Positions 23,601 through 36,552 of a DNA stretch of 64,000 nt are shown here, in pieces (within the stretch, counting starts at the first letter, position 1; each line of letters opens with the position of its first letter). The notes beneath the pieces were generated by a model. That model did not search any database and was not told where the DNA came from. It was given only the letters and a program-made list of their open reading frames with translations. This stretch comes from Hofstenia miamia (lineage: Eukaryota > Xenacoelomorpha > Acoela > Hofsteniidae). The stretch is from contig CABFPE010000147.1 in NCBI GenBank assembly GCA_900660155.1, forward strand, positions 1,294,199-1,358,198. Direction: 5' to 3'. The position numbers and the translations under genes were made by a program.

Positions 23601-24061
23601 TAAAAATATTTCTTTCCCACTGCGGCTTAAATTCAGTGACTGAAGCAATTGCGGCTGAAGTAGTTCTAATTTGTTTACCACTGGGCCGTGATCAGTTTTT
23701 CACAAGTAGAGGACTGGCTGATTTAGAAATGGCCCTCGAAATGCAAAGACCCGTCACCGAAGAAAATGTTCAAAAAGCATTTAAAAGGACACACGAAAAT
23801 TACAAAACTTTTTGGAAAAATGTGAAATCGAAAAAGGAAGAACTGTACAAAATGAATGGAATAGAGGCAATTGATACCTTTTTGAATAACCATGCCAATA
23901 AATCAACAAGATTAATAAGAGATAACCCCGTCAGATTTGTTCACAAAGTCATCGTAAACAGCATCGTTGTTATTCCTATTCTAATAGCAGCAATATTTCT
24001 GTTTATGTTGAAAAAGTGTGTTAAACGTTGTTTTATTGCAACTAAGCTTAAGGTGAAATAA
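20684..24061 (+). CDS. UDP-glycosyltransferase, two exons, 482 aa
   Basis: Exon 1 is 20684-20953 (90 codons) and exon 2 is 22883-24061 (392 codons plus TAA). They join in phase 0 at AAG|GTACTG ... TTTTTAAG|CAACTAG. The product should be an ER-membrane enzyme moving a sugar from a UDP-sugar to small lipophilic acceptors, as in detoxification. Residues 1-17 form a signal peptide; the catalytic His is His29 or His32 in SSHLYHTEP. Residues 318-361 are the UGT signature (FIAQ..HCGLNS..PLGRDQ). Residues 446-466 are a membrane segment, and the tail ends K-L-K-x-x, an ER-retrieval type motif. The KRGHRVTYVT stretch (42-51) and the region after the signature resemble bacterial macrolide-type glycosyltransferases. 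An AATAAA overlaps the stop codon. The acceptor was chosen because the paralogue on the minus strand has the same exon edge. Substrate unknown. Confidence 0.92.
21255..21460. mobile_element. Insertion in UGT intron, ~200 bp, class unknown
   Basis: This segment is absent from the matching intron of the UGT pseudogene (near 17310-17340), where flanking sequences on both sides still align. It is more GC-rich than its surroundings and has pieces such as GGGCCGAATCCGGCACGTG. It was probably gained after the local duplication. Inverted ends were not found. Confidence 0.45.
21973..22237. mobile_element. Insertion in UGT intron, ~265 bp, class unknown
   Basis: The pseudogene intron reads through this point (about 17705-17720), so the segment was inserted in the intact gene or lost from the other. 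It opens with a palindromic CGGGTACCCG and has related GGGT/ACCC words near its far end (ATCGGGTTCTGG), suggesting a small non-autonomous element. Confidence 0.45.
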
Positions 24062-25280
24062 AAAAATTTATTGGTTATTATTAAATTCATGTTATTGAAA
24101 TATATTTTTTGTTCTTATCAATGCCACTACTTATATATGAGTTTTTCGCCTTACATATTGCACTCTTGGATTATAAAACGTCCTTTTACATGATCTTGAA
24201 TTTTGATAAGAATTTTAATAATTCTTTCTTATAGATTATTCTGAGTCTATAAGCTGTTGACATTTGAATGGAAATTTGGTTGGTATAGCAAATGGCTCAT
24301 ATAGAAATTTCTTGTGAAAGTGAATTCCTTTTGCACTCAACTGTTTCAAATTGTATAAATGTATTGTAACTAATGATAAATTAGCACAGAAGTTCGTTCT
24401 TCCTTCCAGATACCAATAATTTTTAAACCATAATTTCAACAAAGTTTAACAATGATAAAATAGTACGCGTTAATTTATTCCTTAGATCACAATTGAGGTG
24501 TTTTTAATACTTAAATGATTTAAACTCCGAAAGCACGTTTCAGATTCTTTCTTTGGCGAGCTAAGGAAGCATAAAAATGAAAAAAATTAAAATTTTGTGT
24601 TTGTATTGTAAATTCTCAAATAAACCAATCTACGTCAGTTATGATCAAGGCGATCTATAATAGATCTATCATGGATCACCTTGATTTAACAGATTCATTT
24701 AACAGAAACTAGAATATATCACCGATTTCTTGCTAAATTCTGTTGAATAACAGAAAAGAAATTCACGAATAAATGCCAAATTTTGCAATATTTTGATATT
24801 CCAAGAGGGTCAATTGTCGTGGTTACTTCAGTTTGAAGAAAATCAATATTAAACGCACGGAGAAACACTCTGATAATAAATGATGGACATCAATAATTCG
24901 AATTGTAAAAATTAATTAATGAGTTTACAAATGCAGATCATCTGTGAAATGTTTCAGATATTTGTGAATTCAGCTGTAAGAAATTCATAAATTACAGTAT
25001 TAGACCTAAAATCATTATGAAATGCATCACTTTCACAGATAATTAAACCGACTATTACATAGTAAATCTCATCCTTCCAATATGAAACATGATAGCTTTA
25101 TCAATTACAATGTTTTATTATACAGTACAATATTTTATTTCAATATATAAGAATGTTTGGTTCTGCTAAAGGCAAGCAGTTAGATTTAAAAACACATGTT
25201 GGAATATAATTGTAAACATAACATTGGATCTTTTAAATTTACATATATGTACACTAGTGTTGTGCGCGTAGTCATAATTT
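24062..25280. other. Non-genic stretch
   Basis: The 3' flank of the UGT gene, AT-rich, no supported gene. A short imperfect inverted repeat GATCTATAATAGATC lies at about 24650. Confidence 0.5.
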
Positions 25281-25672
25281 GTTCCACATCAGCCCATTCA
25301 AAAACGCTTATTTACAAATGCCTACACGTTCACAAAAATACGTTCCAGAAATGAATCTAAACTTTACTTGGTATTAAGCTATTCTAAAAGTTTTCAAGTT
25401 AGTTTTTGAAACAATTCACTCTCATTGTATGCTAATTTTTTCAAAAGTTTATTTCTAAAAATGTTTTAACAAATCAACATAATGTTGGATGTAAACCTTA
25501 CCCCCCATGTAGCCACCACCAGTGGTCCACTGGTGCACGGGCGGCCAGTATTTGGCTACGTGGGCCGTACCCAATAAGAATTTTGTGCACCCAACCACAC
25601 TCGCAGGTATAGACTGTTAAAGCCGGGTACCCGCTCAATTGCACGGTACCCACATTGCAATATAATGTATAC
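25281..25672. repeat. Dispersed repeat, copy 2, with a nested GC-rich insert
   Basis: It matches 18391-18710 from GTTCCACATCAGCCCATTC to the GGTACCC-rich end. Compared with copy 1 it gains about 60 bases at 25500-25566. The gained part includes CACCAGTG-GTC-CACTGGTG (an 8-base palindrome arm pair) and outer GTAGCCA/TGGCTAC arms, so it can fold into a hairpin. Confidence 0.8.
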
Positions 25673-25760
25673 CCGTGAATTGCCGCTTTTGATTTTTCAA
25701 TTGTATGTGTCTTTGCTTATAGTGTTTATGAAATGTGTGCTTATTATTTTCACTTTCATT

Positions 25761-25790
25761 TAGAATAGAATAGAATAGAATAGAATAGAA
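25761..25790. repeat. (TAGAA)n short tandem repeat
   Basis: Six copies of the pentamer TAGAA. Confidence 0.9.
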
Positions 25791-26589
25791 GATATAGGTC
25801 TACATTGCGAAACAAATTAATAAAAACATTAATCTACAACCAGAATATGAAAAGAAAGAAATAATTGCACAATGTCCAAAAATTAATGCAAAAATTCAGA
25901 TAATTGCTATTAATTATATTATAATTACCTTTTTGATTATGCAGGATCTACTGTATGGAATTATGGATAGATCTTCTTCCGGAAATGATTGGTCTCCAAT
26001 CCACCTTTTTATGAGCATTACCACTAATTAATATTGTTTGCAACATACTAATACCGACTCATTTTTAAAATCTTGATTATTTTCGATTATTGAGATAAAC
26101 AATTCCTTAAAAATGCAATATACAACGTTCAAATGAAATTTTCTATTATGAACTTAATAACGCGTATAAATGCATTCGTTTGAATAATATTTGACTTATC
26201 CGAATTGTTTTCTCACACCTTCAGATTGTTCATTAAGTGGCGCATTTAACCTTCGCTAATGACCTCTTGCGCTTGTCAATACACTGATGTGCAAGTATAT
26301 ACATATGTACATAATGTTAGGTTTTTCAAATTGATGCGGACTGAATGCGAATTGATAAGTAGTGAATGTTGATTTAAGAATTTCAAAGCTTAAGATGCGG
26401 ATTAACAATTATTGATCCATGTCCACCCATGTGGCAATTAGGATCAGTGCAATGCAGCTAGATACAAGTACTTAGGGGCATCAGCATTATTAAAGCCATC
26501 ATGTTCTAGTCTAATAACCATCTTTTGTTTGGTATCCAATGATACTGCATTGCCAAATAAAGATAGCCCTTTATACAACAATTTGTTTG
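25791..26589. other. Non-genic stretch
   Basis: AT-rich sequence with no recognised feature before the LINE. Confidence 0.5.
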
Positions 26590-29500
26590 CAAATGTGAAC
26601 AGTCGTGTTTAAGATTTCTTCTTAACATATGTCAACGCTATGTTTAAACTTCACATGCAAGGCATGTTGTCAAAACATAAATGATGTATACAATGTTTTT
26701 TCATGCAGCTCTACATTTCATTGGAACCATGAGTGCTCTGGCTTTCAAAGTTCCGTGTTAAAATCTCTTAAAAATATTCGTAGCAAAGTGATCATCTTCT
26801 ATAATGAGGGTGTTACCTCTGGCCTGAAAGATAAAATATTCAGTAATATTGCGGGCTCTGCTGCTAACCGTAGTGATATAAGAATGGCACCTACCTCTTC
26901 TAAGATTTTAAATCAAGCCTCGACACTCTAGAAAAAGGTGTAAACCAACATCTAAAAAAGTTGAGTTTACAACAGGAAAATGAGAATTATATGTCTTCAT
27001 TACGTTTTAGTGGCATTCTTGAAAGCAATGATAAGTCGCTAACTTTAAGACAGCAAAATGACAAAAATCAACTTGACGATATTTTAAGTCATATTAGCAT
27101 GAACAATATCAGCATTGATGATGTCGCCCGTCTTGGTAGACATCAGGAAAAGAAAACACGAACAATTATGGTCAAATTTAAAAGCATTTGGGACACAAGA
27201 AAAATACTTAGCTATGCTTACAAACTTAAAACCTATTCGCAGAAGTTATCCATATCGAGAGTTTTAAATTCTGAAGAGCATAAACTGAACGATTAATTCT
27301 AAGAAGAAGACGACAACTATTAAAATCTGGTGTTAGCCCTAGCAACTTAAGAATTCGAAATTTAGCATGGTATAATGGAGTTAAAGTTAACATAGAAGAT
27401 TGACTACCCAGAAATATGCCATTCATAATTTTTACAAATGCACAGTCAATATGTAATAAAGTAGATGAGCTTCAAATACTCAATAGCAGCTATGATCCTG
27501 ATATAATATCTGTATCTGAAACTTGGTTATCTGATAAACATAATTCCAATAATTTTATCATTCCTCGATTACTTAAACCTATTCGCATGGACAGATCTTC
27601 CCACGGGGGAGGAGTTTTTGTTGTAGATATGTAGTTCTCTAGAAGTTTTAGTTCATGACGTAGATAGACTTCCCCCTGGAATTGAACTTGTAGCTTCCAC
27701 TCTTTCAAATTTTGTTATTCTTTTTTTATCATTATATATTGTTCCTACATTGAAGCGTGAAGAATCTGAAATGATATAAAACCACATAATGCACACTGTT
27801 GATATCATTATTCTAAATTCTAGCAACAATCTCATTCTATGTGGAGATGTCAATAATCTATTTATTTCTCTCGACATCTAAGTGATTTATTAACCCAAAT
27901 GGATCTTCAATGTTTATCTAACAAAGCTACTCACCAGTCTTCAACAAATGACTTATTCTTGATATCTACTGATATTGTTGATAGTTACCGCCAGTGTGAA
28001 ATTTGTGCTCCCATTGGAAAAACAAACACTCTGTAATATAGCTAGACCAATTCCACTCAGAGTCTCAACATCAAAAATACCATATAACATTTTAAATTTA
28101 CGCAAAAGCCACATAGATAAATTTGTGAATCTACTATCATGCCAAAATTTTACTAATTTGTATTATTTGGAAGATATTAACTCCAAAACACAATTATTTT
28201 ATCAAATTATCTATAAATACATGTGTTCAAAAGCTCAGTTTAATTACAACCAATTTATCGAGAATGATTTTACAAGGAATCCGTAAACTTCTGTTCTTCA
28301 AACATGTAACTATTTAAACAAATTATCTTCTAAAAAATCAGGACGCAGTGATGGAATCCCAAACAAACTTTATAGGGCTGCATCGCCCTTTTTGAGTAAA
28401 CCTTTACGTCACATAATAAACTGCAGGATTATAAGTCGAACTGTTCCTGATATATTCAAACAAGCAAATATTATTCCCATTATCTAAAAAAGATAGACCC
28501 TCACTCCATGATATACGTCCAATTTCTATAATCTCAGTTCGACCAATATATCTAGAAAAAATAATTGAACAAAATGTTAAGCTTATTCTTCTTCAGTGTG
28601 TGGACCCTCATCAGTTTGGCTACGTACCTTCTGAATAACCAGCAGCAGCATTGATATATTTGCTTGATATTATTACAAACAACTTAGAGTGTTTTGATGT
28701 TCACGGTGACATACTGAACAATCACTTGATTTTTCGAAAGCCTTTGACACTATTTCACATAAAATTCTTGTTCAGAAGTTTCATTTACCTCTTGGACTGA
28801 TTAACTGGCTGATTAGCTATTTATACAATCGAAAATTTTCGGTGCACATTGCTAGTGTGGAAAGCAAACTATATGATATTCAAAGTGGCGTACCACAAGA
28901 ATCTGTTTGGGGCCATTGTTGCTTATAATATGCATATCAGATCTTAAAAATAAGAAGCAAGGAAATAGCTACTGCAAATTTGCAGATGATATTATGTTTA
29001 TAGTTCCTATTAAAACCACTTTTACACTGTCTTCACAATCAGAGTTAAATTATGCTAAAGAATTTAGTGAGAGAATTTACTACAGCTAAATATGAGAAAG
29101 TCTGTTCAGCTCAATTTTCGAAATAGCAAAAACTTGAATCCAGTATCTAATGAAATGAACTATAATATGGTAAAGAACATAAACTGCTGGGAGTTTGGAT
29201 ATCTTCTGACCTAAAATGTACCATGCATATCAATGAAACAGTACAAAGTTCGATCCAAAGATTATACTGCTTGAGAGTTCTAAGAAATGTTCTATCTCCA
29301 AAAGAGTAATGACACGTTTATCAAAGCCCTATTCTAAAATTGCTTGATTTTGCTTGCAAAGTATTTGTGTCATTACCAATCCTTCTAAATAAGAAAATTG
29401 AAACACTTTGTAGACGTGCTGAAAAAATTATTAATTTTCCAAAGACAAATTCATTAATTTTAATTAAATCTCATTGTGAAAACATTGCATTAAGCCATGT

Positions 29501-29762
29501 GTCTTTCCAGGGGTAATCTCCTCCCATTGCCATTTCAGAAGGCCTACAATGACTTATGCATGTTAAACAAAATCCTAGTTGACGTACCTGATGCTATAGG
29601 AACGATTTTTGAATTTGATCAGCCACNGCCACCGATTGCACATCGCTCAGCAAAATTTATGAAGTTTCGCGCAAAGGCTACACGAAGAAAGACCAGTGGT
29701 CACAATTTCTACACCCGCGCTGTTCGGCTTGCGAACCCGTTTATGCGTTTGCCCCTGGACTT

Positions 29763-29961
29763 TTGGCAACCAAAGAATCTGTTTAAAAAACACACTCAGG
29801 AGTTCTTCATTGAAGCTGTGTCTAAGTTTCGATATTATTCCTACCCCGAGACGTGGGATCCNTTTGGCAACCGAATAATCTGTTTAAAAAACACACTCGG
29901 GAGTTCTTCATTGAAGCTGTGTCTAAGTTTCGATATTATTCCTACCCCGAGACGTGGGATC
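29763..29961. repeat. 99 bp duplication across gap n at 29862
   Basis: 29763-29861 and 29863-29961 are near-identical (TTTGGCAACC through GTGGGATCC). They are the overlapping ends of two contigs that were not merged. The duplicated frame inside the LINE tail is an artefact. Confidence 0.85.
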
Positions 29962-30042
29962 CTGTTAAACTTATTTGTAATTCGAACAATCCCTTTGTTA
30001 TGTTATAATTTTTGTTATGACCGTTTGTACGGTTCGAATTCA

Positions 30043-30043
30043 C

Positions 30044-30089
<46 letters not shown>

Positions 30090-30091
30090 TT
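30043..30091. repeat. (ATT)n LINE tail
   Basis: About sixteen ATT units directly after the LINE 3' UTR; a typical simple-repeat tail. Confidence 0.9.
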
Positions 30092-30339
30092 AAAGAAGCT
30101 CTACACTCAATTATGCCTAATAGAACACCCCACTGTCAACTAATAAATTCAAATTAAAAGACCACTCATCGCATAAATCAATTTATTGTTTTTTGTACTT
30201 CACTTTATAATCAATCAATATCCGCCAGGGCTAGAGATTTTACTTTTTCATAGGGTGCTGTTGAACTTCATTTATATTTTGTTTATTTTATTTTCATTTT
30301 ATAATATTTCTAAACACTATTATTATTAATACTATTACT

Positions 30340-32240
30340 TCTTACAGCTTTATGCTGGTATCCTTCTCAGACGGGGAACTCACCAGTTCCCAGGAACTCT
30401 GAGAGCTTTCCTCAGGACTTTAGCTCTTCCTAACAATGCTGCGTTCTGTGCTACTGCCCCCACACTTTGGTACTCCCATCTCCTCCAAGTATCTCATATG
30501 ATTCTTACTCACTGCTCCTAGTGCTCCTACTACAACCAGGACTACTTCAACCTTCTTTAACTTCCACGGACTTTCTGTTTCCTCTGCCAAATCCTTGTAC
30601 TTCTCTAAATTCTCATTCTCCTTGCTTTCTACATTTATGTCCTTTGTTACTGCTATGTCTTTCACTGTTCCTAAACTTTTCTCTTTGTCTACCACTATTT
30701 CTGGCCTGCTTCTATCACCTTGCGTGTCTGCATGTTGAAGCCCCACAGTATATTAGCCTTCTCATTTTCTATGATGCTCTGTGGCTTGTGCTCATACCCG
30801 TCTCCTGCGTCTAACCCATACTGCTTGCTCAAGCTCCAATGTACCATTCTTCCTACCTTGTCATACCTGAACTTATATTCATTTTGTGCCAAATTCTCAC
30901 AAATTCTCAGATGATCTAAGGTCTCTGCCTCTTTTTTACATAGCTTACACCTATCACTTACTTCTACTCTTCTGTGCTTGCATTAATGTGCTTCTGTTTC
31001 TTTTTTAGTCCTGCCATCTTTAACCACTTGTTGCTTTCTTCTCTGTCAAACTCTTCTATGTTCCTCCAGTATTCTCCATGCATCACTTTTTGCCTATACT
31101 TTGTTTGTCTCTGATTCCATCCTATTCTGGTATGCTGTCTTTCCTTCACTCTCAGTTATTATCTTCTTTAGCTCCTTAGTGACCTACAGTAGGAACCCTC
31201 TAGGTTGCTCTTCTACATATTTGTTTAGCACTAGTGCTTCTGCTTCAGCTGTTTCCTCTATACTTAGCAGTCCTTTCCCTCCTTTATGCCTTGCTATGCA
31301 CAGCCTATCAACATCTCCATTTAAGTTGAAAGCCCTCTCTGCTGCTAGTACCTTCCTTGTCTCTCTGTCTAGCTTCCGAAGTTTATTCTTGTTCCATCTA
31401 ACTATTCCTGCCGAATATCTCAACACTGGTATCGCCCATGTATTAATTGCTTTTATACTATTCTGCCCACTCAATGCTGAAATCTGTAGTACCTTCCTTA
31501 CTCTCCTATTGTATTCTTTTCTTAACCTCGTCTTCATTTCCTCATGATCTGTTCTGTCCCTCTCTATCACTCCTAAGTACTTGAACTCCTCCTTGACTTC
31601 CTCAATTGTATCCCCACTGCTTGTACTCAGACCATCTCCAATATACACATTTGCCTCTGGTCATTGTCACTGCAGCACACTTTCCTAATCCAAATGCCAA
31701 CCCAGAATCTCAGCTTGCCTTCTCCAGTGTCTCCACTTACTTCTGCAAAATCTTCCTTGAGCTAGCATACATCTTCAGGTCATCCATGTACCATAGGTGA
31801 CTTACTGCTCTAACATTCTTCTCCAACTTATACCCTATGCCTGTCTCCTTTAACTTTTCTGTGATAGGGATTAAGCTAACTACAAACAGTAGTGGTGCTA
31901 AGCTGTCTCCCTGGTATATGCCCTGTCTAACCCTCAACCTATGCAAATACAATCTCAGTCTGCCACCTTCCCATCCCCCTCTCTAGAAACTCACCCCATT
32001 TCAATAAACCTCTATTAGCCTCTAATGTCCTCAATACCCACCTATGTGATATGCTGTCATATGCCTTCCTGTAGCCCATCCATGCATTTGCTAATTTGTC
32101 TTACTTCTTCTCCCATTCTCCACCACTGCCTGGTCTATTAACAACTGATCTTTTCATCCTCTCATCTTTGTCCTACATTCCTTCTGCTTCTCTGGTATCA
32201 ACCTTTTCTGTTCTAAGTAACATGCAAGCATACTTGAAAT
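30340..32240 (-). mobile_element. LINE with restriction-like endonuclease (R4/NeSL-like), 3' part
   Basis: Read on the minus strand from about 32230 there is KDQLL-type sequence, then GYRKAYDSISHRW, QGIYQGDSLAPLLFV and WYMDDLKMYA (polymerase active site). Next come EEFKYLGVIERDRTDHEEMK and KAINTWAIPVLRYSAGIV. The C-terminal half (about 30890-30420) has RMVHWSLSKQYGL, RPEIVVDKEK, DIAVTKD, KENENLEKYKDL and VVVGALGAVSK. This is the Asp/Glu/Lys pattern of the restriction-like nuclease used by R2/R4/NeSL-type LINEs instead of the APE type. The 5' half is missing and frames are broken. It lies tail to tail with the CR1-like LINE. Confidence 0.75.
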
Positions 32241-32268
32241 CACAGAAGTTAGCAATTTCCAAATTTTC

Positions 32269-32303
<35 letters not shown>

Positions 32304-32304
32304 G
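32269..32304. repeat. (ATT)n microsatellite
   Basis: A second ATT array on the far side of the minus-strand LINE. With the one at 30043 it brackets that LINE, which suggests the LINE inserted into, or recombined between, ATT tails. Confidence 0.9.
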
Positions 32305-35300
32305 GCATTTCCAAATCTCTTCTATAAGCCTTGACTTTACTTGTGCCTTTGAAGCAGGCTTTGGTGTAAATAGATAAAACAAATTCACAAAAAAATTTTT
32401 AGGATATATGTAGTTGTTTGAAGTAGTCTTAAATATATTTTGAAACTGCCACATATTTAGTGAGTATATCTAATGTATTAGCATGAGCAATATCAAATAT
32501 ATTGTCAAGCAAATTCAGAATATCATTTTGAATTTGTTTTGATGTTTTTATATTTTGTAAAAATTTTGGGAAATTCCAATTGTAGAATAGATATTCAAAC
32601 TGATATATTATCTGGTGCTATGCTTTAATTACCTAAACCAGCAGTGTTAGTAGAAACTGAGCTTTCCTGAAGTTGACCACGTAATATGTAGGAGTCAAAT
32701 CCCATAGCCATTTGATGGTAATTTATGTGTACGTTCCACCTTGAAGAGAGAATCGATAAAAACACAATTTTACACCTAAAACTAAATTATAAAATATTTT
32801 CATATACTTGATTATTCATCATCATATCGAAGTAGACTGAAAATCGGTTCTGATAATCGAGGATGCACTGTAATACCAAGAAAATTGATTTATACCAAGA
32901 AAAAGGAAAGTAAAACCATTGAAAGATCTGTAAACAATGCAAATCTCCTTAATATTTTCATTACTTGAAAATGTTTTGTGATTCCCTTTTCTCAAATTAT
33001 ATTCATTTTTTGTACTGGACTTTGGCTATGATTTTAATTTTGGTATTGGATTGGGGTATTTAACTTGACTTGTTTTTGCATTTAAATTTCACTCCATTTG
33101 CACCTTTGTAAAAAATCCTTGTTCAAAAAACAGAAGCTTGGGCCTCTCCTAGCCACTTTAGGTTTGACACAATTGCAAGTTGCGTGATTATGAAAGGTGA
33201 ATTATATATGAATTAATACAATTCAAATGAGTTCAAATCTAACGTTTCTTACTTATAAAATTTTTTTTAGTACAAATGGTTTTAATGACTCACCTTAAGA
33301 TTATATAATTTTAAAAAAATAAAAAAATAGTTATTCTGCTATGCAATATTTCACTAACAACTTTGCATCGAATTACATTTTACGAAATTTGTAAGTGAGG
33401 TTTCCGAAAAGATTTTGGAAACTTCTGATGATGTCGTTGGAATAGTTTGTGAAAATATTAACCGGACCGTTATAGATTTCATTCTATTTTTATATTTTAC
33501 ACCACATGAAAACAGAATATTAAAAGAGAATTTTTTTAATGAGCCAATGGCTAAGCTAGAAAATGAGCATTGAAAGATGTTTTAAATTTTTTAGGTGGTT
33601 AAGTGATAATTAATGCAAAATAAATTCAAGCACAAGGAGCCGAGAGATGTTACCATGCACATCCAATTATCGAAACTAGAATAGAATTATAAACGTATAA
33701 TGGAGATTAAGAAGATGAATAATTTTCAACTCTTGAAATAAAAATATTTTAATCACATATTCTTAGCATTTGAGTTTCAATACATTTTTTCATTTATGAA
33801 ACATGTAGAGGCATAAATAACTACTTGTACATAACGACAGCACATGAATTATTGATTGGTTTTTGAAAGGTTATTAAATCATGGAAAAAATTTCAGAATA
33901 GATAGTTCACCGGTTTGTTAATGGTGCACTTTGTACATGAACAACAAACTAGCAAACGACGTAGCCTAATAGATTTTTTGAGAGAGTAGAGCTTTGCGTG
34001 ATATGATATTTTAGGTCGAACTTCTCTCCCATTCGACCTGCCAATTTGGTCACGGTTCCTAGAAGTCAGTGCTCTATAAAATCCATATGAACATTATTTT
34101 CTCCTAAAAATGAAAGAAAAAACGTCCTATAAAATATGTGCATAATGAGTTTATTTGCAAATGTTGAGTACTCTACGATATATAAAATTCCTGTATGGAC
34201 ACTAAACATTTCATTGATTATAGAATAATTCAGGGTAGAACAACCACGCTGCATGAATAATTCCAAACATTGCATGTACACAAGACCTACAAAGTTGGGT
34301 AATGATTACAATTGGATATTTAAGTTTGCATGTGACTTCCTCAATTTCTCACTCTACATTTTGGTAGCAATTGATGTGATGAATTCAATGGATGAAAAAA
34401 TTATTGAGAAATGTCTATCTTTCCATCATTCAAATTAGGAGAACAGACATTTGACAAAAGTTTCTTATTTTTACACGTATTTTTAGAATTTGAGTTAGCA
34501 TTCCAACATGGTCTCTGGTCCCAATTATTTAGGGCTTAATTCCGATTGAACTTCTCATGTCCTGGTCTATGGTCTGAGTCCTATGAGAGACTTAAGCCTA
34601 TCAAAGTAGGCTACTTCTTTTGTTTATGATGATTCAATATTGTAGTAATTGCTGAAGTATTTCTGATTTCCCAATCAGTTGTCAATTGGTCTGAAATTCT
34701 AAACCTAGCTCACCGAGACCCAAATTTTAAACTTTTGTTGAACCAGTCTTTTAAGTTCAACAATACATCTATTTTTTCGAAATTGTTATAAGAAGTCTAT
34801 AATTCTTTTTCCCAAACTAAGTCTTTGATTTTAAATGTAATTCTATTCTCTTTAATTAACATGAATTTAAAATGCAGTATATCAGAAGTAAAATGCTTCT
34901 AATCACTATGGTAAATATTAACTTCAAAGTAGTTCAGTTTTAAAAAAATAACTAACCCTATATGTTCATGTTCTTACACATGAGAGATTAAGGAAAATTC
35001 TAGCACATTATTTCGGATAAATAAATGTTTGGGAAATAAGATGGTATCTCCTTCAATAAAATGATTAATTTGAAATAAAATATTTTTCCACCAAAAAATG
35101 TTTCTAAAATATCACACTTGCAAGAACCTTTTATGCCACTCTTTTAAGAAATTTCTCGTTGGGGGGGGGGTTAGGATTACAATAGTACCATTCTTAGCAC
35201 TTGCTAAGTTTATATTAATTTATTAAACTGGATTAATATTTAATTAATTAATCTCTTTAGTCACTAATCAAATTAAACTAAATTTTGAGAAATGATTATT

Positions 35301-36169
35301 TGTTTGGTGCACATGCCCAACCCCTCCAATGTGGCTTTCAACTTGGTTATCTGAAGAAATTACAATGGATGGACTTTTTCAAAACAAAAGTTCAAAGCCT
35401 TATTAACACAATGTTAATATTTCATTTTGCTACAGTTTTCCATATTAATTTCCAAGTTTATTTTACTTTATAAAATGTCCATGAAACTTGTCACTGTCAG
35501 ACAGTTGTAAAATGATATATGCATTTTTTTTAGAACTTTTCAATTTTGAATAGTGGTCATCACTATTGCCGAATATTTAGAAATCTGTGAAGATTCCATT
35601 TATAGTTTTAACAAATATTTATAGGAATATCACGATATATTTAAATGCCAAATTTTTAAGATCCTTTTGGGGGGTAGTCTTCCATACACTGAGAATTTCT
35701 CGTGAAAAATTGATTAAATAGGAAAAAATAAAGGTTTCTTGATTACAGAGGATTTCTTAAGCCGCACATTTGGCTCAGCAATTCACAATTATTGATGTTT
35801 CAACACTTCCAAAAGTGCACAGACGCTACGAGTGGTAAAAGTGCTTACCCATTTTAAATTCCGCTTACCTAACTTCACAGATTTCTAAATATTCTGCAAT
35901 TAATGAAACAAAATTGGTAACAAAATCATTCAAAGAGATTGTAATTAATAAAATACTCCCATATCCCGCTGGATTACGACACTGTTTCAAACAGTTACAT
36001 AGGATAAGCACAAATGCATAATAAAAAACTCGCATGAAATTCGATTTTCCAATATAAAGTAGATCAAAATTACAGATTTATACATGTTCATTTACAAAAA
36101 ACTATAAAATAATATTTATTGAAGAATATTGAAATATCAATATTTAACAAATTTTGAAATTTTAAATTA
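32305..36169. other. Non-genic stretch, 3.9 kb
   Basis: AT-rich intergenic sequence with a G run at 35161-35170. Small frames of 60-71 codons (for example 34066-34281) show no recognisable motif. No gene or element with identifiable ends was found. Confidence 0.5.
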
Positions 36170-36552
36170 GGGCCGGTTACACGAGGCGGATGATCCGGTA
36201 AAAAGTGAATGATGTGGCTAGCCGCATTAAGGGCGTCTACACGAGCTCTGCTTTAGTAGCCGCATTATCTCGATTTAATTGCCCTCTAGAGCAGAATTCA
36301 CTCCTCCGCATCAAGCCGTATTAGTGATAGATAAACAATTTGTCAATAATTTTGCTTGCCTTTTTCAATTGTGATTGGCTTTCTACCTTGTATGTAACCA
36401 ATAAGACTTCACCAAAATAAATATATTTTACTAAAGCGAGCACGTGTAAACCCGTATTAATAAAATCTATAAAAAACAACTTTGATCAACAATTGGTGCC
36501 GTATTGGCTACTACGCCGAATTTAGCTGCTCCCCATCTCGTATAAACGGGGG
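36170..36552. mobile_element. MITE, 383 bp, TA target duplication
   Basis: Imperfect inverted ends GGGCCGGTTACACGAG (36170) and, on the complement, CCCCCGTTTATACGAG (from 36552) are flanked by TA on both sides (36168-36169 and 36553-36554). Inside are repeated words TAGCCGCATTA and TACACGAG. There is no coding sequence. The TA duplication suggests a Tc1/mariner-related non-autonomous element. Confidence 0.65.

Larger units (their letters stand above)
26590..30092 (+). mobile_element. CR1/Jockey-type LINE, ~3.5 kb, decayed
   Basis: Parts occur in the expected order. ORF1 (26629-27296, in two frames) has a PHD-like zinc finger (CKACCQN..C..HWNHECSGF) and a domain with DDVARLG followed by R-T-I-M-V-K-F. 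The APE-type endonuclease starts near 27413 (FTNAQSICNKVDEL, DPDIISVSETWLS). The reverse transcriptase follows with DIRPISIIS, SGVPQ near 28886, FADDIMF near 28981 and LLGVWISSDLK near 29185. The C-terminal tail reads FYTRAVRLANPF (29709). The element ends in an (ATT)n tail. Many stops and frame changes mean it is dead, although its near full length is notable. Two gap marks (29627, 29862) lie in it, the second with a duplicated 99 base overlap. Confidence 0.8.

Noticed and set aside
30467-31547. Plus-strand Leu/Ser/Cys-rich frames of 115 and 148 codons
   Set aside because: They are the antisense of the minus-strand restriction-like-endonuclease LINE.
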